64,000 nt of DNA from CAZOVB01 sp964583095 (GCA_964583095.1 CAZOVB010000016.1:19969-83968); one strand, 5' to 3'; shown: positions 45,287 through 54,167, numbered from the stretch's first letter. Numbers and translations: made by a program. The notes: a model not told the origin generated them from the sequence alone.

Positions 45287-45329
45287 CGGGCGGCGGACTT
45301 CCAGACAAGTCCTGCCGCCCTTCTTCTTG
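45287..45329 (+). terminator. rpmB intrinsic terminator
   Basis: GGGCGGCGGACTT pairs with AAGTCCTGCCGCCC (one bulged base, 7-nt loop), followed by TTCTTCTT. Confidence 0.85.
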
Positions 45330-45405
45330 CCCTCTGCCGGAGCTGCCGGTAGGCTTTGGGGGCTTACTCATGCTGCCCAAGCCCTTCTGCGCAAAGGAGA
45401 TTCCC

Positions 45406-46122
45406 ATGGCCACTCGCAAGATCCTGTCGCTGGTTCTGTTGTGGGCTTTTGTTCCTGTCTCGGGCTGGTGGTTGCTGCCCGGCTGCCAGGAAGATTCGGC
45501 CGTTGAAGATGGCCTGGTCGGCGGGCGCGATACCCCCACGTGGTGGGTGCGGGTTACGATGCCCGGGGCTTCGGTCGACGAGATCCAACGGCAGGTGGTC
45601 ATCCCGCTGGAGGGGGAGATCTCCATGCTGCCCGAGGTCAGTCGGATCGTCACGAATTACGCCGGCGGCGTGGCCGAGATGACCATCACGGCCCGGGCCG
45701 GTACCCCTGCCGGGATCTTCCAGCAGAAGCTTAAAATGACGCTGGCCGAGGCTGCCCAGCTCCTCCCGGCCGATGCTTCCGAGCCGGAACTTCTGGACCA
45801 CGACCCGCTGGGTACGCTGCTGACCGCGCAGGACCAGCCGGATATGCAGGTTGCCCACCTGGAGGTCTTTCTGGATCGTCAGAGGCTTTCCCGCTATGGC
45901 CTGTCGGTTGCGGAAGTGCTCAAGAAGGTCCGTGAGGCCGGCCTGGATGCTGCCCCCGACCCGCAGGGCCAGGATGAGCAGGACCTGGCCGAGGTGTTGT
46001 CCCAGGTGGAGCTTACCGACCAGGAGCAACACCGGGTCCGATTGGCCGACGTTGCCCGGATCGTCGATCGAGGCCGAAGCAGGCCGGAGGCGAAGGTTCG
46101 CATCTGGCCCGGGCCCCGCTAA
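45406..46122 (+). CDS. Lipoprotein resembling an isolated RND-pump porter domain
   Basis: A 238-residue lipoprotein (lipobox LLPGC). The mature part resembles the periplasmic porter subdomains of AcrB/MdtB-type RND transporters: PGASVDEIQRQVVIPLEGE (compare PGAS-EEVE in RND proteins), then VSRIVTNYAGGVAEMTITAR, and later VFLDRQRLSRYGLSVAEVLK. None of the twelve transmembrane helices is present. AAAGGAG precedes the ATG. It could be a decoy, regulator or adaptor for an RND pump, or a derived binding protein. The 3' end overlaps the convergent permease gene by 4 bp. Confidence 0.7.
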   Translation: MATRKILSLVLLWAFVPVSGWWLLPGCQEDSAVEDGLVGGRDTPTWWVRVTMPGASVDEIQRQVVIPLEGEISMLPEVSRIVTNYAGGVAEMTITARAGTPAGIFQQKLKMTLAEAAQLLPADASEPELLDHDPLGTLLTAQDQPDMQVAHLEVFLDRQRLSRYGLSVAEVLKKVREAGLDAAPDPQGQDEQDLAEVLSQVELTDQEQHRVRLADVARIVDRGRSRPEAKVRIWPGPR

Positions 46123-46940
46123 GACGCGGCGGTGATTTTCCGCCCCAGTCCTGCCAGGATTACCAGGACCGTCGAGAGCAGGACGATCACGGGCCCGGTC
46201 TGCAGATCGGTCGCTGCTGCCAGCAGGAATCCCCCCAGTCCGCTGAGACCTCCCAGCAGGGCCGCGACGACCATCGCCCTGCGGGCCCCGCGGACCAGCA
46301 GGAAGGCGGCCGCGGCGGGGTTGGCCGCCAGGGCGTAGATCATCAATCCGCCCACCAGGCGGAAGTTGAGCGTCAGGAGGACGGCGCAGAAGACGAGGAA
46401 GCCTGCCCAGATGGCTGTGGCGTGAATCCCAGCCGCGGCGGCTTCGCTCCGGGAGAAGAGGATCGCCCGCATTTCCTTGCCGAAGAGTGCGAGGAAGGCG
46501 ACCAGGGCCCCGCCTGCCCCTGCCACCCAGGCGACGTCTTTCCAGCCTACCAGGTTCAAGCTCCCCCAGAGCAGGGCTCGGACCTCGTAGTCGCTGCGTC
46601 CGACCTGGGGAAACAGGCCGATGCCCAGAAAGGCCAGGCCCATGCTGGCCGAGAGCAGGATGCCCATCACCACGTTGGTATCGATTCCCAGCCGGGCCGG
46701 GTCGGCCAGTCCCAGTACCAGTGCGGTGACCATGGCCGCAGCCAGGGCAGGGGCCATCACCCAGGGCCCGTCCATGCCTGCGAGCATGCCGAAAACCGCC
46801 CCGGCCAGGGCGGCATGTGCGATGCAGATTCCCAGAAACGGGATCCGCATTCCGACGATGAACACCCCCACCAGTCCCAGCGATGCCCCGGCCAGGAGCC
46901 CGCAGAGCATCACCGGTGCCAGGAAGACCCAGTCCATCAT
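46119..46940 (-). CDS. Metal ABC transporter permease (ZnuB/MntB family)
   Basis: A 273-residue permease with about eight helices of the ABC-3 metal family (zinc, manganese, iron, or other divalent metals). Features are GLVGVFIVGMRIPFLGICIAH near the N-terminus, the GxxxxxAxPAAxAF-like ALAANPAAAAFLLV, and LGGFLLAAATDLQTGPVIVL near the end. Its ATG overlaps the ATPase stop by 4 bp (ATGA). It is the last gene of a five-gene minus-strand operon that diverges from nikR. The metal is not fixed by sequence. Confidence 0.9.
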   Translation of the reverse strand: MMDWVFLAPVMLCGLLAGASLGLVGVFIVGMRIPFLGICIAHAALAGAVFGMLAGMDGPWVMAPALAAAMVTALVLGLADPARLGIDTNVVMGILLSASMGLAFLGIGLFPQVGRSDYEVRALLWGSLNLVGWKDVAWVAGAGGALVAFLALFGKEMRAILFSRSEAAAAGIHATAIWAGFLVFCAVLLTLNFRLVGGLMIYALAANPAAAAFLLVRGARRAMVVAALLGGLSGLGGFLLAAATDLQTGPVIVLLSTVLVILAGLGRKITAAS

Positions 46941-47734
46941 CCCGGTTTTCCCCCTGGCACCGCGGCCCATCGGTCGCCGCAGCGGGCCACGCTCAGGTCG
47001 GCCTGGTAGAGCTGCTCGACGAGTGGGTCTGTCAGGACATCCGCGGTGGGCCCGTCAGCCAGGAGGCGGCCCTTCCGGAGGACGATCAGGCGGGAGGCGG
47101 AAGGTGGAATCACCTCCAACTCGTGGCAGACAAGCAGGATCGAAAGAGCGGGGATTTGGGCCAGCGAGTCGATGCAGTCGACGATCTGCTCGCGGGCCTG
47201 GAGGTCCAGGTTGGCGGTGGGCTCATCCAGTAGAAGCAGCTCGGGCTCCTGAACCATGGCCCGGGCGATGAGGGTTCTGCGTTGCTGGCCTCCGGAGATT
47301 CGGCTGTATCGGCTCTGGGCCCGTTCGCCCAGGCCCAGCTTCTGAATCCAGAGATCGATGATTTGCCAGTCGTCGCGGCCCAGCCTGGCCAAGAGCCCCA
47401 CCTTGCCCATGCGCCCGATGGAGACGACCTCACGGACGGTCATTGGCAGGCGGCCCGCCACGGGCAGAAGCTGCGGGACGTAGCCGATGCGGCGTCGCAG
47501 GGGCGTGCCGGCCCGGTCCGGGCGGTTGCCCAGGACCTCCAGTCGGCCTTGGCGGATCGGCTCCAGGCCCATCAGGCAACGGAGCATCGTGGTTTTGCCG
47601 GCTCCGTTGGCTCCCAGGAGCGTTGCGACCTGGCCGGTGGGGATGTCCAAGCTGCCCAGGTCCAGGATTGTGCGTCGGCCCTTGACGATGCGGAGGTCCC
47701 GCAGGCGGATGGCACTGGGAGCAGATGGGGTCAC
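46937..47734 (-). CDS. Metal ABC transporter ATP-binding protein
   Basis: A 265-residue ABC ATPase: Walker A GANGAGKTT, Q-loop GYVPQ, signature ISGGQQRR, Walker B LLLLDEPTANLD, switch His in VCHELE. It energises the metal permease. It starts at a GTG that overlaps the binding-protein stop as GTGA, and its stop overlaps the permease ATG. C-terminal residues after the ATPase core (LSVARCGDRWAAVPGG) contain one cysteine. Confidence 0.93.
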   Translation of the reverse strand: MTPSAPSAIRLRDLRIVKGRRTILDLGSLDIPTGQVATLLGANGAGKTTMLRCLMGLEPIRQGRLEVLGNRPDRAGTPLRRRIGYVPQLLPVAGRLPMTVREVVSIGRMGKVGLLARLGRDDWQIIDLWIQKLGLGERAQSRYSRISGGQQRRTLIARAMVQEPELLLLDEPTANLDLQAREQIVDCIDSLAQIPALSILLVCHELEVIPPSASRLIVLRKGRLLADGPTADVLTDPLVEQLYQADLSVARCGDRWAAVPGGKPG

Positions 47735-48564
47735 CGCGTTGCCTCGATGAGCCGATCCACGTTGGCCTGGACCATCTGGTCGATACCGGGAATGCCCCTT
47801 CCCGGATCGGGGAAGTTGTCGAAGACCACGGCGGGCACCCCCAGCCTCTGGGCGAGGGATCGTGCGGTCGCGTCGCCCTCGGGACGATTGGCGATGACGA
47901 CGCGCACGTTTTGTTCGCGGCCTGAGCGGAGGTTTTCGAGCACCGCGGAGATCGGCACCTGGTCGGCGCCGAGGAAGGTTCCGGCCACCTTCAGGCCCAG
48001 GGCCTGGCAGAAGTCCTTCTGATGCGGCGAAGCGAGCACGGCCTGCCCTGTCAGGCCGGCATTGTCGACGCGTTTCCGGCTGGCGGCCAGGAGGTCTTCC
48101 ATCCGGGTGGAGATGGCCTCGAGGCGGTCTCGGGCCTGTTTGGAATCCAGCAGGCCGGCCTGCTGCATGGCCTGGGCGACCTGCCGGCAGCCTGCCAGAT
48201 AGGCCAGTGGATTGCACATGCCCCCGGCGGGCTTGATGGCCACGATTTCCAGGCCGTTTTCGGCGGCCCCGGCGAGTCGCTCATCGAGACCTCGCTGGAA
48301 ATCGAACCGCAGCAGGAGCTTACTGTATCGCAGGGCTCGTCCCTGGCTGGGGCGAAGGGCAGCGTGGCCGGGGCAGCTTCCCGGCTCGGCCAGGCACATG
48401 ACCGGCGTGTCGGTCCCGGAAAGGTCCTTCACGCAGGCTGCCAGCCAGGAATTGCCGGCCGCCACGTCGGTTGCCTCCGTGTCGTCCCTGCAGGCGCACG
48501 GGGCCAGGGCGCAGAGCCCGACCATCAGCCAGAGGTTCTTACGGACTTTGGGTGACATTTCCAT
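47731..48564 (-). CDS. Metal ABC transporter substrate-binding lipoprotein, atypical ligands
   Basis: A 277-residue ZnuA/TroA-fold lipoprotein (lipobox APCAC). Family landmarks are present but altered: the first His-site region reads SCPGHAALRPS; the usual NPHxW is CNPLAYLAG, without the His; the third His is kept in SPHQKDF; the last acidic site may lie in FDNFPDPG. The mature part has at least six Cys. It may therefore coordinate a softer metal than ZnuA. The ATG has GAGGG upstream and lies 26 bp inside the end of the pseudopilin gene. Confidence 0.8.
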   Translation of the reverse strand: MEMSPKVRKNLWLMVGLCALAPCACRDDTEATDVAAGNSWLAACVKDLSGTDTPVMCLAEPGSCPGHAALRPSQGRALRYSKLLLRFDFQRGLDERLAGAAENGLEIVAIKPAGGMCNPLAYLAGCRQVAQAMQQAGLLDSKQARDRLEAISTRMEDLLAASRKRVDNAGLTGQAVLASPHQKDFCQALGLKVAGTFLGADQVPISAVLENLRSGREQNVRVVIANRPEGDATARSLAQRLGVPAVVFDNFPDPGRGIPGIDQMVQANVDRLIEATR

Positions 48565-49189
48565 ACTTGCCCTCGAAATGGGTGATCACGCCGGTATCGC
48601 CGCTGCCGCGGAGCCAGGACCAGCGGGGGATGGGAAGCCGGCCCGGCTGATCGAGTTTCTCGTCGGCTGGATCGGGCCCCGCGCTCCAGAAGGCATAGCG
48701 GATCGGCGAGGTGCGGGGGTCGCGGTAATACCGTCCCGGCCCCGGATCGTAAGAGTCCATCTCGTCGGGGATCCAGAGGGTTCCGGCATCTTCGACGAGC
48801 GTGTATTCATTGAGCAGGCCCGGCCCGGGAGCGCGATACAGGTAGGTGGCCTCCGGTGAAAACGGATCGGGCATGTGCACCTTCTTCAGGCCGTTCTCTT
48901 CCCGGCCGGGCACGTAGCCGATCAGTTCCACCGGCAACTCGTAGGCCGTCCGGGAGGCACAGCTCAGGCGCGTGGGCGGCAACTGGGAATCATGGTCCTT
49001 GCGGTAGATCGTCATGGCGACAGTGAGGGTCCTCAGGTCGGCATGGGCGGTGGAGATCCGGGCCATCTTCCGGGCAGTCAAGGCCGCCGGCACCAGCAGT
49101 GAAGCCAGCAGGGCCACCACCGCCAGGACGATCAGTACCTCGATCAGCGTAAATGCCTTGGGCGAATTCCTGCTCCGGGGACTAGACAT
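48539..49189 (-). CDS. Type II secretion/pilin-like (pseudopilin) protein
   Basis: A 216-residue prepilin with the N-terminal cleavage/methylation motif KAFTLIEVLIVLAVVALLASL (Glu at +5) after a short basic leader. The body has a pilin-like soluble domain (HADLRTLTVAMTIYRKD, RRAYE-like beta strands) and is common among DUF1559-like planctomycetal pseudopilins. It starts ATGTCTAG, overlapping the PEP-CTERM gene stop by 8 bp, so it is translationally coupled. Its place inside a metal-uptake operon is unusual. Confidence 0.85.
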   Translation of the reverse strand: MSSPRSRNSPKAFTLIEVLIVLAVVALLASLLVPAALTARKMARISTAHADLRTLTVAMTIYRKDHDSQLPPTRLSCASRTAYELPVELIGYVPGREENGLKKVHMPDPFSPEATYLYRAPGPGLLNEYTLVEDAGTLWIPDEMDSYDPGPGRYYRDPRTSPIRYAFWSAGPDPADEKLDQPGRLPIPRWSWLRGSGDTGVITHFEGKYGNVTQSP

Positions 49190-50234
49190 TCCTTCTCCCG
49201 TGCCTCCGGGGTCGGGTGAGGAAAGCACCTGCTGTCAGGAGCATCGTCAGAATCGCCGGCTCGGGAACGACCTGGATATCCGCCGCGTCGAGTACCAGCA
49301 GGCGGTAGCCCTGGGTCAAGTCTCCGCCGAAAGGCGTCTTCTGATCGAGAATGCCTGTGGCGTGGAAGGTCTCGTCGAGGCCGGCCAGGGCCGATCCGTC
49401 GAATCCCTCTCCCCTGCACAGGTGCAGGGCGAAGGTCCTGCCGTCTCCATCGGTGACCTGGACGTCGGTGTTGGCCTGAAGGTTGGCTGGATCGACAAGG
49501 GAAAGACCCGTCAGCTTGATTCGCGAAGCCTGGTAATGCTCGGGGCCTTCGAGGCGGAGCAGGTCGAAGAGGAACGTATCGTCGGCGTCCTTCAAGTCGG
49601 CCAGGGTCAGCTCGGGTGCTTCGGGCAGGCCGAAGCCCTTCTCCAGCCGGACGATGTCGAAATCCTTGGCCGGGTCGGGGTTGTGCTGCTCGTTGACGTT
49701 GTACTTGCCCAGGTAGAACAACCCGGCCCGGGCGCGGATCTCCACCAGGTCGCCGGCGCGGATGGGGTCGGTCACCCCCGCCGGGCCGTAGAAGTTCAGG
49801 CGCGTCAGTTCCTGCTGCCACTTGCTGTCGGTGTAGTTGAGGCCCCAGTCACCGCTGATCTCGCCGATGTTCTGCCCGATCCAGCAGGCGGTGCCGCCGA
49901 AATCATCGAAGGCCTCGGCCGGATCGGGGTCCCACTGTGTGGCATCCAGGTTGACCGCCTGGACGAAGATCTCCGCCTGGCCGCCCATGTCGAAGATGCC
50001 GTCGTTGTCGTTCTTGTGGAACCCAGGCGTCGGATCCACCCAGTCCTGGGTATCATTGAGGACCACGCCGACCATTCGGAAGGGCCACCCGCCGGTGTAG
50101 GCCGGGGCTCCGGTCTCGGTAACCGCCTGGTACTGACGGTGGGAAAGGACCTCGATCTGCTGCCAGTCCTGCCCCATAACGGGGGCGGAAAGGACGAGGC
50201 AAAGAGACAACGCGGGCAGGAAAACCTTGCACAT
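49182..50234 (-). CDS. PEP-CTERM exported protein, first gene of the metal operon
   Basis: A 350-residue secreted protein: signal peptide (LSLCLVLSAPVMG), a large acidic beta-rich body with Asp-rich stretches such as HKNDNDGIFDMGG and DPDPAEAFDDFGG, and a C-terminal sorting signal VVPEPAILTMLL, a hydrophobic helix and RPRRHGRRN. CAGGAG lies 10 nt before the ATG. As the promoter-proximal gene of an operon with a metal ABC transporter it may be a surface metal-binding protein, by inference only. Confidence 0.82.
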   Translation of the reverse strand: MCKVFLPALSLCLVLSAPVMGQDWQQIEVLSHRQYQAVTETGAPAYTGGWPFRMVGVVLNDTQDWVDPTPGFHKNDNDGIFDMGGQAEIFVQAVNLDATQWDPDPAEAFDDFGGTACWIGQNIGEISGDWGLNYTDSKWQQELTRLNFYGPAGVTDPIRAGDLVEIRARAGLFYLGKYNVNEQHNPDPAKDFDIVRLEKGFGLPEAPELTLADLKDADDTFLFDLLRLEGPEHYQASRIKLTGLSLVDPANLQANTDVQVTDGDGRTFALHLCRGEGFDGSALAGLDETFHATGILDQKTPFGGDLTQGYRLLVLDAADIQVVPEPAILTMLLTAGAFLTRPRRHGRRNV

Positions 50235-50305
50235 GAGTTTCACTCCTGTTTTCTTTCGGTTCAGGCCGCTCGTTCCCAACGTCCGGGATGACGGGAATCG
50301 GCGGC

Positions 50306-50335
50306 GGTGTTATTCCAGTACAAAAAGTATTACCC
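50306..50335. promoter_or_regulatory. Candidate NikR operator in the divergent promoter region
   Basis: An imperfect inverted repeat, GTGTTAT-N13-GTATTAC, lies between the divergent metal operon and the methyltransferase-nikR operon. Delta-proteobacterial NikR sites read roughly GTGTTAC-N14-GTAACAC, so the halves match 6/7 and 5/7 with one base less spacing. A possible -10 box TATTAC for the plus operon overlaps it, as expected for a repressor site. Confidence 0.35.
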
Positions 50336-50365
50336 TCCCGGCCGGCCTGCAATCAAGAGGAAAAC

Positions 50366-50983
50366 ATGACCGCCGACAATCCAGATCCCCGGATCGCGTA
50401 TTTCGACCGGCTCGCCGCCCGCTGGGATACCCAGGGCCCCAGCGCCAAGGACATGATCCGCACCCTCCAGACCCACGCCGACCTGGTGGATCTGCGCAAC
50501 GGCCAGGACCTGCTGGAAGTCGGCTGCGGAACGGGCAAGACTACCGGCTACTTCGCCCAGGCCGTCGCGCCGGGCAGAGTGACCGCCATCGATTTTTCTC
50601 CTGAGATGATCCGCCTGACCCGCTCGAAGAACTTCGACGTCGACCTGCTGGTCCTGGATGTCTGCGGTGAGTCGCTGCCTGCCCAGGCCTTCGACGTGGT
50701 CATGTGTTATCACGTCTTCCCCCACTTCCGCGACCGGGAAAAGGCCCTGGCCAACCTGGCCGACAGCCTCAAGCCCGGCGGGCGGTTGATTGTCCTGCAC
50801 ACGCGGGGCAGCAAGCAGATCAACGAGTTCCATGCCAACCTGGAAGGTCCCGTGCGCGGAGATGCTCTGCCCGCCGGGGCCGACGCCTGGCGCGAACTGC
50901 TGGCCAAGGCAAACCTTGGGTTCATCGAGTACGTCGACCGGGACGACCTGTTCTTTGTCGAAGCCGTCAGGGGCAGGAGTTGA
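50366..50983 (+). CDS. Class I SAM-dependent methyltransferase
   Basis: A 205-residue methyltransferase. Motif I is LLEVGCGTGKTTGYFAQ, motif II AIDFSPEMIRL, then FDVVMCYHVFPHF and GGRLIVLHTRG. It is close in size to the arsenite/UbiE-like small methyltransferases often found beside metal regulators. AGAGGAAAAC precedes the ATG. nikR follows 20 bp later, so the two share a transcript. Confidence 0.88.
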   Translation: MTADNPDPRIAYFDRLAARWDTQGPSAKDMIRTLQTHADLVDLRNGQDLLEVGCGTGKTTGYFAQAVAPGRVTAIDFSPEMIRLTRSKNFDVDLLVLDVCGESLPAQAFDVVMCYHVFPHFRDREKALANLADSLKPGGRLIVLHTRGSKQINEFHANLEGPVRGDALPAGADAWRELLAKANLGFIEYVDRDDLFFVEAVRGRS

Positions 50984-51003
50984 CCTGCCAGCCGGAGAAG
51001 CCC

Positions 51004-51420
51004 ATGTCCGAACTGATACGATTCAGCGTTTCGATTGAAAAGGCCCTTTTTGATCGGATGGAGTCTCTCCTGGACCAGGGCCAGTACCAGAACCGCAGCG
51101 AATTCCTGCGAGATCTGATCCGCGACCGCCTCGTCCAGCGCCAGTGGTCCAACCGGCAGGAATTGCTGGGGACCATCAGCCTGGTCTACGACCATCACGT
51201 GCGAGGCCTGAGCGAAAAACTCACCCATCAGCAGCACCACTTCGCGGGGAAGGTCCTGGCCACTACCCACGTGCATCTGGATGAGCATCTCTGTGCGGAG
51301 ATGATCATGGTCCGGGGCACCGGAGAGGAAATCCAGGCCCTGGCCGATCGCCTCCAGCGAGAAAAGGGCGTCCTCCATGCAAAACTGACAGCCGGAACGA
51401 CCGGCGAGGGCCTATGCTGA
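51004..51420 (+). CDS. nikR: Nickel-responsive transcriptional regulator NikR
   Basis: A 138-residue NikR: an N-terminal ribbon-helix-helix (IRFSVSIEKALFDRMESLL, NRSEFLRDLIRDRL) and a C-terminal ACT-like nickel domain. All four high-affinity nickel ligands are present: His78, His89, His91 (TTHVHLDEHLC) and Cys97. NikR represses nickel uptake genes when nickel is plentiful. GGAG lies about 6 nt before the ATG. The divergent transporter operon is the natural target candidate. Confidence 0.95.
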   Translation: MSELIRFSVSIEKALFDRMESLLDQGQYQNRSEFLRDLIRDRLVQRQWSNRQELLGTISLVYDHHVRGLSEKLTHQQHHFAGKVLATTHVHLDEHLCAEMIMVRGTGEEIQALADRLQREKGVLHAKLTAGTTGEGLC

Positions 51421-51491
51421 CCTTCTGACCCTTCATCCCCGGGCTCATCTGCCTCGGGGGCGCGCATATAACCCGATTGGAGTCATCCCCC

Positions 51492-54167
51492 ATGAACGAA
51501 TCCCTTCCCGTCTACAAGCACGAACGGATACTGGCCTCGGGCATCCCCCTGGGAGGCCTGGGCACCGGCAGCGTGGAGATCCGCCCCGACGGCCGCTTCC
51601 ACGACTGGGAGATCTTCAATAACTACTCCTTCAGCGGCTCGACCACCCTGGACCAGCCGGAGATGTGGAGCGAAGATGCCTTCTTTGCCCTGCGCGTCGC
51701 CCACCAGGGCAAGAAGCCCAAGGTTCGCCTGCTCTACGACGACGACAAACAGGCCCCCGCAGCGGCGTCGCGTCACCTCTACAACCCGATTTACACCTTC
51801 CCGTTCCTGCGTAACGTCAAGCGTATCCGCTACGAAAGCCGCTTTCCTTTTGCCCGCCTGAATTACCAGGACAATGTCGACGTAGAGGTGCAGATGGAGG
51901 CGTTCTCTCCCTTTGTGCCGATGGATGCGAAGAACTCGGCCCTGCCTGCGGCGTACTTCGTCTTCACGCTGACCAACACCGCCGACGTGCCCTGCCAGGC
52001 TTCGGTGGCGTTTTCGCTGCGCAACTGCGCGGGGTATGACCTGCCCGAACACCATCATCGCCACTGTGCCATCGACGCCCCTTGGGGCCGGGGGGTGCTC
52101 ATGACCGACGATGCCATGGATCCTCACCACGTGACGGCCGGGACCATGGTGGCCGGAGCCTTGGATCCCGAGGCGGATCGGTGCCTGGCCTGGACCGACG
52201 ACCGCGGCCTGTACGGCTTTGAAAACGCCGATGTGCCCGCCTTTGGCGAGGTCTTCCTGAAGTACCGCCAGACCGGGAAGATGCCCGACCTGGTCAAGAG
52301 CCCCTGGCGGAGGCAAGTGATGCAGAGCAACGTTACCCCCACCAACAAGATGCTTGGCAGGTTCCACAGCGCCTGCAAACACTGGCGGGGCGGCGTGAGC
52401 ATCCAGGCCGACCTGGAACCGGGCCAGAGCCGACAGATGGTGTTCGTGATGGCCTGGCATTTCCCGAACCTCTACCACTACTACGACCAGTCGCACATGG
52501 GACACATGTACGAGAACTGGTTCCAGGACGCCGGCGAGGTTGCCCGGTACGCCGCGGAGAACTTCCAGGACCTTCAGGACAAAAGCCGGCGCTTCGTGGA
52601 TGAACTTTACCAGGGCCTGCCTGCCTCTCTGGCCGACAGTCTCAACGCACAGTTGACGACCTTCCCCCAGTCGTTCTGGTGGACACGAACGGGCGAACTG
52701 GCCTGCTGGGAGGGCATGGCCTGCTGCCAGATCCTGCCCAACGCCTGGCCGATGTGGTCGACCTTTCAGCCGCTGATGTTCTTCCCCGAGGTCTACACGC
52801 AGATGAAGCATCGCATGGCGCGGTTCGACCCGGAGAATCCGCAGCATCGCAGTGAATCTCCGTTCCTGGCCTCGGAAAGGGACCGACGCACAGCCTTCAA
52901 CCAGGATCGCCAGAAACGCAATGACCTGGGCGGGTGGTATACACAGCGGTATCAGAAGCTGGGCTACCCGGCCGAGGAGTTCACCAGCCGACCCCACCGC
53001 GGGCAGAGCGACCGCCCCTTCGCCGGATACGTCCTCTCGGCCGTGCAGATCGCACGGGATCTGCTCTGGACGGGAGATGAGAGCTTCCTTCGCGAAAACT
53101 GGGAGGCGATTCGCCGGCGGCTGATCGGCCGGATGGAGCAGGACGAAAACGGCGACGGCCTGCCCGACGGGTTGGTCTCCTGGATGACGTACGATCACTG
53201 GTTTGTGCCCGCCCTGAACTGCTATCAGTCCACGCTGAGCCTGGCCGACTGCCGGGCCGGGACGTTCCTGGCCCGGATCATGGACGATTCCGACCTGTCC
53301 GAAAAACTGGAACAATTCGTCGCCAAGGGCTCGGCCTCGATGGAGCGGATCCTGTTCAACGGGGAATACTACAGCCTCTGCTACGACCCGCTGAAAGATG
53401 AGGTGGACACCGGCTGCATGGCCGACCAGGTCAGCGGACAGCTCTTTACGCGTCTCTGCGGCCTGGAGGCGATTCACGATGTCCAACATGTCCAAAGTGC
53501 CCTCAAAGCGGTTCTCAAGTACAACCGCAGCGAAGAGGAAGGCCTGCTCAACGGGGCCGATCCGCAGGGCCGCGATGACTGGCGCTACTTCGCCCGCTAT
53601 TCCCAGCAGGGCGAGGATGAGCAATACGGCGGCCAATGGACCACGCCCTGGACCGGGACGGAGTACTTTGTCGCAGCCACCATGGCAGCCGAGGGCCTGG
53701 TGGAAGAGGCCCTGACGGTGGTCAAGGATGTCTGGGATCGCCACGTGGATTTCGGCCTGCTCTACAATCACATCGAATGCGGCGAGCATTACTTCCGCCC
53801 GATGGTGCTCTGGGCGATCCTGCCGGCCTTGCAGGGACTGGTGTACGATGCCCGATCCGGCCGGCTGGAGATGGATCCGAAGTACTCCCCGGACCACTGC
53901 GACACGCTCTTGCTGCTGCCCGGGGCGTGGGGGCGTCTGGCCCAGCACCGCCCCACCGGCGAGCAGGTCAACACCCTCACCTTGTGTGAGGGCAAGCTGG
54001 AGCTGACCGAAATTCGCGTTCCCGGTGGGAGGGGAAGCGTACGCATAACCCTCGACGGGCAGCGGCTGGAGGCTTCAACCAGGGACGCCGACGGCGTCTG
54101 CAGCGTTCAACTGTCCCGAAGACTGACGCTCCAGGCTGGAAACGTGCTCAAGATCGAGCAGATATAG
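51492..54167 (+). CDS. GH116 beta-glucosidase/glucosylceramidase-like protein
   Basis: An 891-residue protein of the GBA2/GH116 group. The N-terminal beta-sandwich begins with SGIPLGGLGTGSVEIRPDGRF, and the alpha/alpha-toroid C-terminal domain has NGDGLPDGLVSWMTYDHW, DYDxTxD-like strands and QYGGQWTTPWTGTEYFVAAT. No signal peptide is seen, so it is cytoplasmic or non-classically exported. GGAG is 9 nt upstream of ATG 51492. It probably hydrolyses beta-glucosides; exact substrates in bacteria vary. Confidence 0.85.
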   Translation: MNESLPVYKHERILASGIPLGGLGTGSVEIRPDGRFHDWEIFNNYSFSGSTTLDQPEMWSEDAFFALRVAHQGKKPKVRLLYDDDKQAPAAASRHLYNPIYTFPFLRNVKRIRYESRFPFARLNYQDNVDVEVQMEAFSPFVPMDAKNSALPAAYFVFTLTNTADVPCQASVAFSLRNCAGYDLPEHHHRHCAIDAPWGRGVLMTDDAMDPHHVTAGTMVAGALDPEADRCLAWTDDRGLYGFENADVPAFGEVFLKYRQTGKMPDLVKSPWRRQVMQSNVTPTNKMLGRFHSACKHWRGGVSIQADLEPGQSRQMVFVMAWHFPNLYHYYDQSHMGHMYENWFQDAGEVARYAAENFQDLQDKSRRFVDELYQGLPASLADSLNAQLTTFPQSFWWTRTGELACWEGMACCQILPNAWPMWSTFQPLMFFPEVYTQMKHRMARFDPENPQHRSESPFLASERDRRTAFNQDRQKRNDLGGWYTQRYQKLGYPAEEFTSRPHRGQSDRPFAGYVLSAVQIARDLLWTGDESFLRENWEAIRRRLIGRMEQDENGDGLPDGLVSWMTYDHWFVPALNCYQSTLSLADCRAGTFLARIMDDSDLSEKLEQFVAKGSASMERILFNGEYYSLCYDPLKDEVDTGCMADQVSGQLFTRLCGLEAIHDVQHVQSALKAVLKYNRSEEEGLLNGADPQGRDDWRYFARYSQQGEDEQYGGQWTTPWTGTEYFVAATMAAEGLVEEALTVVKDVWDRHVDFGLLYNHIECGEHYFRPMVLWAILPALQGLVYDARSGRLEMDPKYSPDHCDTLLLLPGAWGRLAQHRPTGEQVNTLTLCEGKLELTEIRVPGGRGSVRITLDGQRLEASTRDADGVCSVQLSRRLTLQAGNVLKIEQI

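Noticed and set aside
51483..53948. An 821-codon open frame opposite the GH116 gene
   Set aside because: High-GC antisense shadow of a well-supported gene with no recognisable domain.
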